Origin: Chitinophaga pinensis
GTDB lineage: Bacteria; Bacteroidota; Bacteroidia; UKL13-3
DNA length: 9,834 nt
NCBI GenBank assembly: GCA_945875195.1
Contig: CAMCJW010000089.1
Coordinates: 1-9,834 of the forward strand
Direction: 5' to 3'
A program made the translations under genes and the position numbers. Shown in pieces: positions 1 through 5,657 of the stretch; position 1 is the stretch's first letter, and each line of letters opens with the position of its first letter. The notes under the pieces were generated by a model that did not search any database, was not told the DNA's origin, and saw nothing but the letters and a program-made list of their open reading frames with translations.

Positions 1-468
1 ATGCTGTTGATTGGTTATGTCGCCAATTAAAATAATAGCTCCAGGGCGCGCGTGTTTTATTAAATTAGTTATAACTTTTTTACCTTCTTCATAGCTTTCA
101 AAATATTGAAACGAAAAGTAAAGCAATACCTTATCGAAGCTTTGGTTCAGACTAAATTCATTTGCATTCTCGCAAATAAATTGTATTTGATTTGAACCAA
201 ATTGCTTTGCGTTATCAATAAGCTTTTCTGAAAAATCCACAGCCACTATCTCATCGCAATAAGGAAGTAATAGTTTAGTTAATGCGCCATTTCCGCAACA
301 AATATCTAACAGCTTATCCTCTTTTTTTATCTCAAGTTGAACCGAAATCTTGGTCGCAATTTTAGCCAATAAATCTTCCTTCATTGGTTCATCCTTAAGC
401 ACCCGCGCAACCTGCTCCTGCGCCGAGTTGTTTATGCCCTTGTCATTCCAAAATTGCTGCCAATTCAT
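1..468 (-). CDS. Class I SAM-dependent methyltransferase, partial (3' end beyond left edge)
   Basis: The reading frame opens at ATG 466-468 (MNWQQFWNDKG...) and stays open for 156 codons to base 1, so the C-terminus is missing. Residues 52-63 read KLLDICCGNGAL, the glycine-rich SAM-binding motif I of Rossmann-fold methyltransferases. AVDFS at 76-80 supplies the acidic residue that binds the SAM ribose. The segment FDKVLLYFSFQYF matches the post-II/motif IV region of small-molecule and ubiquinone/menaquinone-type methyltransferases (Methyltransf_11/25 folds). The N-terminal WQQFWND segment is common in free-standing enzymes of this fold. The substrate cannot be read from the sequence. The gene lies 273 bp downstream of rlmH behind a repeat-rich spacer, so it probably has its own promoter. 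A weak -7-like TATCTTAG sits at 473-480, four bases before the ATG. The fold is sure; the function is unknown. Confidence 0.85.
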   Translation of the reverse strand, partial: MNWQQFWNDKGINNSAQEQVARVLKDEPMKEDLLAKIATKISVQLEIKKEDKLLDICCGNGALTKLLLPYCDEIVAVDFSEKLIDNAKQFGSNQIQFICENANEFSLNQSFDKVLLYFSFQYFESYEEGKKVITNLIKHARPGAIILIGDITNQQH

Positions 469-482
469 TTTGCTAAGATAGT

Positions 483-589
483 GAAAAGGATGATGTGGAG
501 AAGGGATGATATGGAAAATGGGAGATGGGGAGAAAGGGAGAAGGAGAGAAAGGGAGATGTGAAGAAGGGGAGAAGAAGTCCGGGTGAAA
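483..589. repeat. Purine-rich low-complexity tract
   Basis: The plus strand is almost entirely G and A across this stretch, with an unbroken 31-base purine run at 527-557 and another of 18 at 561-578. A 12-base word, GAGAAAGGGAGA, is repeated directly at 530-541 and 546-557. It lies just upstream of the partial methyltransferase (minus strand), so that gene's upstream transcribed or promoter strand would be a polypyrimidine run. No reading frame is supported. It may be slippage-generated DNA; a regulatory role is speculative. Confidence 0.6.
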
Positions 590-596
590 GAAATAC

Positions 597-713
597 GTAG
601 GGACAAGTCGCGACTTGTCCTTGGGAATTTGAATGAATAAAAGGATATTATTTTATGGGCAATTTCCCCGTGGAATTGAGTTGGCGGGAGGACAGGTCGC
701 GACCTGTCCGTAC
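597..713. repeat. REPIN-like inverted pair of 20-bp palindromes with GTAG/GTAC heads
   Basis: Two perfect 20-bp palindromes lie 69 bp apart: GGACAAGTCGCGACTTGTCC at 601-620 and GGACAGGTCGCGACCTGTCC at 690-709. They differ only at position 6 (A or G) and its pairing partner at position 15 (T or C), so the change is compensatory and the stem is kept. The left copy is preceded by GTAG (597-600). The right copy, read on the minus strand, is preceded by GTAC (710-713). A GTAG-like tetranucleotide 5' of a hairpin, with two units in inverted orientation, is the layout of REP/REPIN elements mobilised by REP-associated tyrosine transposases (RAYTs). No RAYT gene is in the window, so the assignment rests on structure only. 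Confidence 0.65.
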
Positions 714-741
714 ATTAGCATTTTGCCCGGGTGGCTGAGAA

Positions 742-1206
742 TTAAGCGTGGTGGTAAGGTTCGCCTTTGATGATGGTGAAGGCACGGTACAATTGTTCCC
801 CGAATATTAATGGTACTAATTGGTGCGAAAAGGTGAAGGATGAAATCGATAACTGAGAGTTTGCCCTACTATAAATGCGCTCGTCAAAGCCATAGGCTCC
901 CCCAATTATAAATATCAAATGCTGGGTTTTTAATTGCATTTGAGTAAGGTAATTTGCAAAATTCTCGCTGCTATAAGTCTTGCCTTTTTCATCTAATAAT
1001 ACTACATAATCTGTTGCCTGTAATTTTTTTAAAATGGCATCTGCCTCTACTTTTTTTATTTGGTCAATATCTTTACTCTTGCTATTTACAATCAATAATT
1101 CATCCGTAAATTTTACATAGTGCTGCAAGCGTTTGGCATATTCATCATAACCACTTTGTGCAAACGGGAGGTGCAGTTTTCCAAGCCTTATGAGCGTAAT
1201 TTTCAT
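742..1206 (-). CDS. rlmH: 23S rRNA (pseudouridine1915-N3)-methyltransferase RlmH
   Basis: This is a 154-residue SPOUT-class methyltransferase, the usual length for RlmH. In characterised members it methylates the pseudouridine at position 1915 of 23S rRNA helix 69 in the 70S ribosome, using SAM. Family hallmarks appear in order: LDEKGK (71-76), the SAM-binding trefoil-knot loop IIGGAYGF (100-107), SxxTFSHQL (122-130), EQLYRA (137-142) and a C-terminal PYHH (150-153). The start is ATG 1204-1206, giving MKITLIRLGK, which aligns with the family N-terminus. An in-frame ATG at 1267-1269 would add 21 residues encoded by the 62-bp direct repeat and is rejected. A weak -7-like TATATTCG (1211-1218) sits four bases before the ATG, suggesting a nearly leaderless transcript. 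The gene is 231 bp downstream of the rlmI-type gene. Confidence 0.95.
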   Translation of the reverse strand: MKITLIRLGKLHLPFAQSGYDEYAKRLQHYVKFTDELLIVNSKSKDIDQIKKVEADAILKKLQATDYVVLLDEKGKTYSSENFANYLTQMQLKTQHLIFIIGGAYGFDERIYSRANSQLSISSFTFSHQLVPLIFGEQLYRAFTIIKGEPYHHA

Positions 1207-1226
1207 GGGGCGAATATAAGGGAAAT

Positions 1227-1288
1227 TTGCGGTGAGGCGAATTCTGAGGATGGTCGCAGGTCGCACCATCGATCCCCCAACCTAAAGG
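1227..1288. repeat. 62-bp direct repeat, copy 1
   Basis: This stretch matches 1365-1426 at an offset of 138 bp with a single mismatch (C at 1281 against A at 1419). It contains the EcoRI-like GCGAATTC, the internal echo GGTCGCAGGTCGC, and ends with the first arm of a CCCCAACC hairpin. After the repeat the arm can still pair with AGGTTGG at 1292-1298. It begins only 21 bp upstream of the rlmH start, so it overlaps the likely rlmH promoter region. Confidence 0.9.
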
Positions 1289-1340
1289 ATGAGGTTGGTC
1301 TAATCCCCTAACTGATAGATGAAGACGCCCTCTCTACCAA

Positions 1341-1360
1341 CCCCAACCTTCAGGTTGGGG
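1341..1360. repeat. CCCCAACC palindrome between the two 62-bp repeats
   Basis: The 20 bases CCCCAACC-TTCA-GGTTGGGG form a perfect 8-bp stem that can close to 9 bp. The element belongs to the same hairpin family as those at 1413-1432, 7052-7083, 8766-8789 and 8802-8821. Here it lies between copy 1 and copy 2 of the 62-bp direct repeat rather than right after a gene. There is no T-run on either side, so it is not a classical intrinsic terminator. Confidence 0.8.
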
Positions 1361-1364
1361 ATAC

Positions 1365-1426
1365 TTGCGGTGAGGCGAATTCTGAGGATGGTCGCAGGTC
1401 GCACCATCGATCCCCCAAACTAAAGG
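1365..1426. repeat. 62-bp direct repeat, copy 2
   Basis: This is the second copy of the repeat at 1227-1288 (61 of 62 bases identical). Its 3' end merges into the hairpin that follows the rlmI-type gene, and it ends 11 bp short of that gene's stop codon. The word GTCTAATC follows both copies, at 1298-1305 and 1436-1443, where in copy 2 it contains the stop codon of the rlmI-type gene. The duplication may therefore have included the very end of that gene. Confidence 0.9.
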
Positions 1427-1432
1427 TTGGGG
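1413..1432 (-). terminator. Hairpin 5 bp after the rlmI-type stop codon
   Basis: The bases CCCCAAAC-TAAA-GGTTGGGG form an 8-bp stem with one A/G mismatch. It starts five bases after the stop of the rlmI-type gene, the same placement as the hairpins after the UbiA-like, POT and clpC genes. No T-run follows, so it may be a transcript 3'-end stabiliser or simply a repeat tolerated at gene ends. Confidence 0.5.
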
Positions 1433-1437
1433 CTTGT

Positions 1438-2616
1438 CTAATCAACCACCATCATCAAACCTTTCAAATATTCTCCTTCGGGATGGTAGATATTTATCGG
1501 GTGATCTTCGGGTTGGGAGAGTTGTTTGAGGATACGAACATTGCGTTTACTTTCTGCGGCAGCTGAGAAAACTATTTTTCGAAATAAATCTTTATCTATG
1601 TGTTGACTGCATGAAAAAGTGAAAATTATTCCACCGGGTCTTATCTTTTGAAATCCCAAAGCATTTAAGTTTTTATAACCACGCGAAGCATTGTCTACTG
1701 ATCTTGCATTCTTTGCAAATGCTGGTGGGTCTAAAATAATAATATCATAGGTATTGGCATCAATGCGTTTGAGGTAATCAAAACAATCTTCAGTGAAACT
1801 TGCATGTTTGGCTTCTTTTTCAATGAGCGCTACATTGGCATCGCAAAGTGCAATTGCATCTTTAGAACTGTCTACAGAATGAACCAATCTTGCGCCTGCT
1901 TGTAAGGCATATAAACTAAATCCACCACTGTAACTAAACGTGTTTAATACTTGTTTGTTTTTGGCCCAATCTCCTAATATCTTTCGGTTTTCTCGCTGAT
2001 CCAAAAAGAAACCGGTTTTTTGTCCGCTCTCTACATTCACCGAAAAGGGTACACCATGTTCCATCACAATAATTGGCATGGGATGTATCTCTCCAATCCA
2101 CCTACTAGCTTGCTCAACTTGCTCTAATAATTGAGTATTTTGTTTTGTTTTCAAGTATATATGTTTGAAGCCTAGTTGGTTCAAACCGGTATATATAATA
2201 CTTGATATATTTTCCATTCCTTTTACCAATAATTGCACAACTGCAATTGGCCCATAAACATCTACAATAATCCCTGGAAAAAAATCTCCTTCTGCGTGGA
2301 GTAACCTGTAGCAGTTCGTTTCGGCGTCATTGAATAAGGCTTTTCGTAATTGAAATGCATTTTTTAATTTCTTATGCCAATAGGCCTCATCTATTCTAAC
2401 ATATTCATCATTGAATTCAAAAACCCTGCACGTGATTTGGCTATTTGGCGAAAAAAAACCGTATCCTAATAGCTCATTGTGGTTGGTTCGAACCTCTACA
2501 ATTTCTCCATTTTCAGCCAATGGTAAATCTTTTACAGCGCCACTAAATACCCATGGATGTCTGCCAATCAAACTTCGTTCGCGACTACTTTTTAATATGA
2601 TTTTCTTATAGTTCAT
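1438..2616 (-). CDS. rlmI: PUA-domain class I rRNA methyltransferase, RlmI type (23S rRNA m5C)
   Basis: This cytosolic SAM enzyme has 392 residues, the normal length of the RlmI/YccW family; E. coli RlmI makes m5C1962 in 23S rRNA. An N-terminal PUA-like RNA-binding domain covers about residues 1-80 (SLIGRHPWVFSGAV... GYGFFSP). A linker domain follows, then the Rossmann catalytic domain. Family signatures are SGQKTGFFLDQR (197-208), NTFSYSGGFSLYA (225-237, SAM motif I), VDSS (248-251), the catalytic-loop motif DPPAFAK (296-302), and FSCS around Cys336. The start is ATG 2614-2616 because a consensus promoter at 2623-2652 lies directly in front of it. The in-frame ATG at 2650-2652 would overlap that promoter and add a non-conserved leader. 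The exact target base in this organism is inferred from the family. Confidence 0.9.
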   Translation of the reverse strand: MNYKKIILKSSRERSLIGRHPWVFSGAVKDLPLAENGEIVEVRTNHNELLGYGFFSPNSQITCRVFEFNDEYVRIDEAYWHKKLKNAFQLRKALFNDAETNCYRLLHAEGDFFPGIIVDVYGPIAVVQLLVKGMENISSIIYTGLNQLGFKHIYLKTKQNTQLLEQVEQASRWIGEIHPMPIIVMEHGVPFSVNVESGQKTGFFLDQRENRKILGDWAKNKQVLNTFSYSGGFSLYALQAGARLVHSVDSSKDAIALCDANVALIEKEAKHASFTEDCFDYLKRIDANTYDIIILDPPAFAKNARSVDNASRGYKNLNALGFQKIRPGGIIFTFSCSQHIDKDLFRKIVFSAAAESKRNVRILKQLSQPEDHPINIYHPEGEYLKGLMMVVD

Positions 2617-2622
2617 TGTGGG

Positions 2623-2652
2623 CAAAGATAGGGGAAAAGTGGCAGGTTGCAA
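2623..2652 (-). promoter_or_regulatory. Bacteroidota-type promoter of the rlmI-type gene
   Basis: On the minus strand TTG (2652-2650), then exactly 19 bases, then TATCTTTG (2630-2623) matches the Bacteroidota primary-sigma consensus of a TTG -33 element and a TAnnTTTG -7 element. The -7 box ends six bases before ATG 2616, which implies a very short or absent 5' leader and fixes the start codon choice. Confidence 0.7.
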
Positions 2653-2690
2653 GGATAGGTGGAGTTTGTAAGTAATGTTAAGAGTTATAA

Positions 2691-2743
2691 GTTATGAATT
2701 AAGAGTTATGAATTAAGAGTTATGAATTAAGAGTTAGGAATTA
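2691..2743. repeat. 14-bp tandem repeat (GTTATGAATTAAGA)
   Basis: Three perfect head-to-tail copies occupy 2691-2704, 2705-2718 and 2719-2732. A decayed fourth (GTTAGGAATTA) runs to 2743 and overlaps the stop codon of the 601-residue membrane protein. A further degenerate unit, GTTAAGAGTTATAA, precedes the array at 2677-2690. The array fills most of the spacer between that stop codon and the rlmI promoter. It looks like a simple AT-rich minisatellite; its copy number may vary between strains. Confidence 0.9.
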
Positions 2744-4546
2744 TTTTCTGAATGTGTTTGGGGTTATGGATTCCAGGTAGAAGCCATCTGCTGGTTTGTT
2801 TCCTAACGCCCTTAAACGGTAATGAAAGTTTTGTTCTAAGAATTGCCTATGACTTAAACTTACAGCAGGAATAGGTGCATCCCAAGCATAAGTCCTGTCA
2901 GAATAATAATGAAAGGTAATGGAGTCTACTTTAAAGGTTTCTAGATTACCAGTTTTATAATTGGTATATGGTTTTACTAAAAAATCAGAGGTAAAACCAC
3001 CCATTTGCGTGATGGATTTATTCCTTGAATCCGACTTAAATAAACTTAGTGGAACAAAGGCCATAAAACAGTAAATTACTACAATCATTGTTATGAACCC
3101 AATGTTGCGCATACTATTTTCGTAATTGGCTTGTTGGGGTGGGAGATTAAAATATTTCGACCATCCATATGCGTTACATGCAAGCAGAGTTATTGCAGTT
3201 GGTAGCATTAAGCGGTACTGACTTAAAATTGAATATTCAAGGAAAGTAAACACTAGTAAGAGTATAGTGAATATTCTTTCTTCCCAGGTTTTTAAATAAA
3301 ACAATAAAATAAAGCCCAGAAAAAAATTCAAAACAATTAGTTTATTCATTAGGCCTTTATATCCCAATCTTTTAACCCATGATAAAAAACGTAAATAGGG
3401 AGTAGGTATTTCCTCCTTAAATACTTTTATGTTGCTGCTATCATTTATACCCCAGGAAACAATGCCTTGCCTATAAGCCTTGTTCCAATCTGCTGGTATT
3501 TGCCATTGGCCTTGGGCAAGCTCTGGGTGGGGGGTTAAGGTTGAAAATAGAGAGGAGCCGAAAGAACTTGGGTATAGTGGATGGCCTGTTTGTATATAAT
3601 TTTTATAAACAACCGGTCCAATACAAATTAAAGCGGTGCCAAAAACGATGCCTATTTTTTTTAGGCGTGTTTTCATGATAACATTCTTTTGAATACCTGT
3701 TTTAAATACTAAAAAATAGCCAATGGAAACAGCAATGATTGCTGGAGGTTTTATGGCAAAAACAAAACATGCTAAGAGCAATAAAATTTCAGCATTCAAA
3801 GTCTTTGGTTCAAACCGAAACCAATAAAATATAAGTGGGATAAATATTAATATGGGTAAATCTGGACTTGGTGCAGTTAAATAAAGAAAACTCAAGGGCA
3901 TAAATGTAAGCGCAAATGCTATCAAATAAATATTGTTCAGCCTTTGGGTTAATTCACCTTCAACTTGCTTCTGGGTAAATTGAAAATGTAGGAATAAAAT
4001 TACAACAAATACGAGTGTACCATTGATTTGATAGCTCATTGGTAAAAATGGAATTTGGGTAAGGCAAAGCAAGGAGTGCCATGCCGATCCTAATCCTAGA
4101 GCAGGATGTAAGTTGCCCAAGCCTTTTACCACACCATGTTGTTGCATCCATTGAATGGTTTGTAAATAATATCCTCCCATATCATTAATTTTAGTGGGGA
4201 GACTACCTTGATATAATAAAACAAGGAATATTAAAACTAATCCTGCCTTAATCAAATTGCTTAATGATGTTATCCAACTCAATAAGTTTTGCGCATGTAT
4301 TTTATAATAATACCCATACCTCCATAATGCGGCAAAAGCACCTGTGAAAATTACTATAAACGAAAATTCATTGATGGCCCCTCCAATAAAAAACCATTGG
4401 CTCATAATGCTTAATACTGCAAACCCAATTAATACAGGAGTTATGGGATTATGTGGTAGTGGTTTCTTTAAAAGAACAAATGGAATTAACCCGTATATAT
4501 ATGCGAGGAAAATAGTGCTGATAAAATAGGGTATTGAGCAAATCAT
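2741..4546 (-). CDS. Polytopic membrane protein, LIC_10190-like / GT-C-type architecture
   Basis: This is a 601-residue inner-membrane protein with roughly a dozen hydrophobic helices up to about residue 503 and a soluble C-terminal tail of about 95 residues. Three features suggest the LIC_10190 family and the wider GT-C glycosyltransferase architecture: IND...YYLQTIQWM (120-133) followed by GLGNLHPALGLGSAWH (142-157) in the first large outside loop; KNYIQTGHPLYP (315-326); and YAWDAPIPA (553-561) in the tail. An acidic residue in that loop (Asp122 here) is where GT-C enzymes usually place their catalytic or metal-binding acid. I infer a role in transferring a lipid-linked sugar or polymer outside the membrane; no activity is demonstrated for the family. 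It starts 18 bp after the XrtF-associated gene and is probably co-transcribed with the exosortase. Its last codons run into a 14-bp tandem repeat. Confidence 0.65.
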   Translation of the reverse strand: MICSIPYFISTIFLAYIYGLIPFVLLKKPLPHNPITPVLIGFAVLSIMSQWFFIGGAINEFSFIVIFTGAFAALWRYGYYYKIHAQNLLSWITSLSNLIKAGLVLIFLVLLYQGSLPTKINDMGGYYLQTIQWMQQHGVVKGLGNLHPALGLGSAWHSLLCLTQIPFLPMSYQINGTLVFVVILFLHFQFTQKQVEGELTQRLNNIYLIAFALTFMPLSFLYLTAPSPDLPILIFIPLIFYWFRFEPKTLNAEILLLLACFVFAIKPPAIIAVSIGYFLVFKTGIQKNVIMKTRLKKIGIVFGTALICIGPVVYKNYIQTGHPLYPSSFGSSLFSTLTPHPELAQGQWQIPADWNKAYRQGIVSWGINDSSNIKVFKEEIPTPYLRFLSWVKRLGYKGLMNKLIVLNFFLGFILLFYLKTWEERIFTILLLVFTFLEYSILSQYRLMLPTAITLLACNAYGWSKYFNLPPQQANYENSMRNIGFITMIVVIYCFMAFVPLSLFKSDSRNKSITQMGGFTSDFLVKPYTNYKTGNLETFKVDSITFHYYSDRTYAWDAPIPAVSLSHRQFLEQNFHYRLRALGNKPADGFYLESITPNTFRK

Positions 4547-4564
4547 TTATTGAAGTGTAAAGTA

Positions 4565-4966
4565 TTAGAGAGTTTTTGGTTGGTTAAGGGCAAATATAAG
4601 TATGATAATTGCTACCAATGGACTAAAGGCTATGGGGTGAATGTATTCGTGGGTTCGCATAGCAAAAAAGTAATTTTTTTGAAGGAAGAATACATCTAAA
4701 GCACTTAATAAAATAAGACCTATAGTTAATGATAAATAGGCAAGCTTATGTCCGTTAAAAAATTGTTTGTAAATGAGCCAAATAGTTAGTAAATTTATGC
4801 TGAGTCGAGCTGATTTATTTAGTAAAAAGTCCATCCATTCCATGCAGTTGGAGTTAAAATAATAATAACCACATCCGTTGTTTTTTAACGCTATAAGGTT
4901 CAATCCTTGCATCCCAAAGTTGAGTAGGATTAGCGTAAGAATGATGATCCAATATTTATATTTCAT
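4565..4966 (-). CDS. Exosortase F system-associated small membrane protein
   Basis: This 133-residue protein has four predicted membrane helices, at about 5-27, 55-70, 75-95 and 111-128. The loop after helix 1 reads NNGCGYYYFNSNC and holds two cysteines (Cys32, Cys41) that could form a disulfide outside the membrane. Loop 3 carries RTHEYIHP (104-111), with conserved-looking His, Glu and Pro. Size, helix pattern and position directly downstream of xrtF match the exosortase F-associated family (TIGR04127, Bacteroidota only, as I recall it). Its biochemical role is unknown; being a partner or chaperone of XrtF is inferred from co-occurrence. The gene begins 35 bp after the xrtF stop and is followed after 18 bp by the 601-residue protein, so the three probably form one operon. 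The assignment relies on context more than on a diagnostic motif. Confidence 0.75.
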   Translation of the reverse strand: MKYKYWIIILTLILLNFGMQGLNLIALKNNGCGYYYFNSNCMEWMDFLLNKSARLSINLLTIWLIYKQFFNGHKLAYLSLTIGLILLSALDVFFLQKNYFFAMRTHEYIHPIAFSPLVAIIILIFALNQPKTL

Positions 4967-5001
4967 AAAGTGAGGGCTTTAATTCCAATGTATGGCAAGC
5001 T

Positions 5002-5514
5002 TTATGAGCTCTTTGTATTGGGCGAGCTGTGATTTGTTTTTACGTAAACAACCATAATTGCAAAGGCAAATAAATAAAGGATAATGGGAAATAGGTACTC
5101 ATGAAAAAAAACAAAGCTAGCTGGGTAAAATTGTTTAATCTGTATCAATGCATATAGCCGTAACAAGTTTCCTAAAAAGATAACGAATACTGATATTGGA
5201 ATAAATACAAGATATTTTCTTTTCTCGCCATGATATGCCAATATAAATGACAATAAAGCGATGAATACCGATAGTCCATTACAAGCTTCCTTAACATTTA
5301 CAATTGCTTTGCCATTAATCTGAAATTGAACTTTCGCTGCTCCGGGTATTTCTATCAATGTTGACTGATTAAATAGTGGCAATAACAGCTTTGCCGTAAA
5401 CAACGTTAATGGGTCAATTTCTGGCTGAAAAAGCCATAAATAGCTGGTGTATAAAAATTGCATGAGCAAATATGAACCAATAAAAAGTACCACAAATTTT
5501 AGAGCTGGATTCAT
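5002..5514 (-). CDS. xrtF: Exosortase family protein XrtF
   Basis: This 170-residue polytopic membrane enzyme is of the exosortase/archaeosortase superfamily, which recognises a C-terminal sorting tail on exported proteins, cleaves it and passes the protein to another anchor. The superfamily's three proposed catalytic residues are visible in the right order: Cys78 in KEACNGLSVF (75-84), Arg119 in GNLLRLYA (115-122) and His138 in FFHEYLFP (136-143). About five helices are predicted: 5-25, 82-95, 102-114, 116-126 and 140-158. The short length and lack of a C-terminal EpsI-like domain fit XrtF of Bacteroidota. A TATTTTG box lies five bases before the ATG and could be a -7 element, but no clear TTG is seen upstream. 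The gene heads an apparent operon with the associated protein and the 601-residue membrane protein. No protein with an obvious sorting tail is encoded in the window. Confidence 0.9.
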   Translation of the reverse strand: MNPALKFVVLFIGSYLLMQFLYTSYLWLFQPEIDPLTLFTAKLLLPLFNQSTLIEIPGAAKVQFQINGKAIVNVKEACNGLSVFIALLSFILAYHGEKRKYLVFIPISVFVIFLGNLLRLYALIQIKQFYPASFVFFHEYLFPIILYLFAFAIMVVYVKTNHSSPNTKSS

Positions 5515-5551
5515 GTTGCAAAATATGGGAAATTATTCGGGAAAGTCACCC

Positions 5552-5657
5552 GTAAGGGCGAAAAAATTTTCGCAATCACCCAAATTACGCTGTACATCCT
5601 TAAGGGAATACAAAATTTGTCTCAAGGGGTTAAGGGCGAAATTTTTTTCGCCCCTAC
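5552..5657. repeat. REPIN-like inverted pair of GGGCGAAA...TTTCGCCC palindromes
   Basis: The left unit on the plus strand is GTAA (5552-5555) followed by GGGCGAAAAAATTTTCGC (5556-5573), a 7-bp stem. The right unit on the minus strand is GTAG (5657-5654) followed by a perfect 8-bp stem GGGCGAAA / TTTCGCCC (5653-5634). The heads face outward, about 106 bp in all, as in a REPIN. The G of the right-hand GTAG is the last base of the TAG stop codon of the barrel gene. This spacer (5515-5656) separates the barrel gene from xrtF, and the right hairpin could also act as a transcript end. No gene is supported inside it. Confidence 0.65.

Noticed and set aside
1207..1269. N-terminal extension of RlmH from an upstream in-frame ATG
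   Set aside because: The extra 21 residues are encoded mainly by the 62-bp intergenic repeat and fall outside the conserved RlmH N-terminus, which begins at MKITLIRLGK.
2617..2652. Upstream ATG for the rlmI-type protein (12 extra residues)
   Set aside because: This stretch carries a consensus TTG-N19-TATCTTTG promoter immediately before the ATG at 2616, so it is most likely not translated.
2691..2743. CRISPR-like array
   Set aside because: The units are 14 bp, directly abutting and without spacers; this is a simple tandem repeat.
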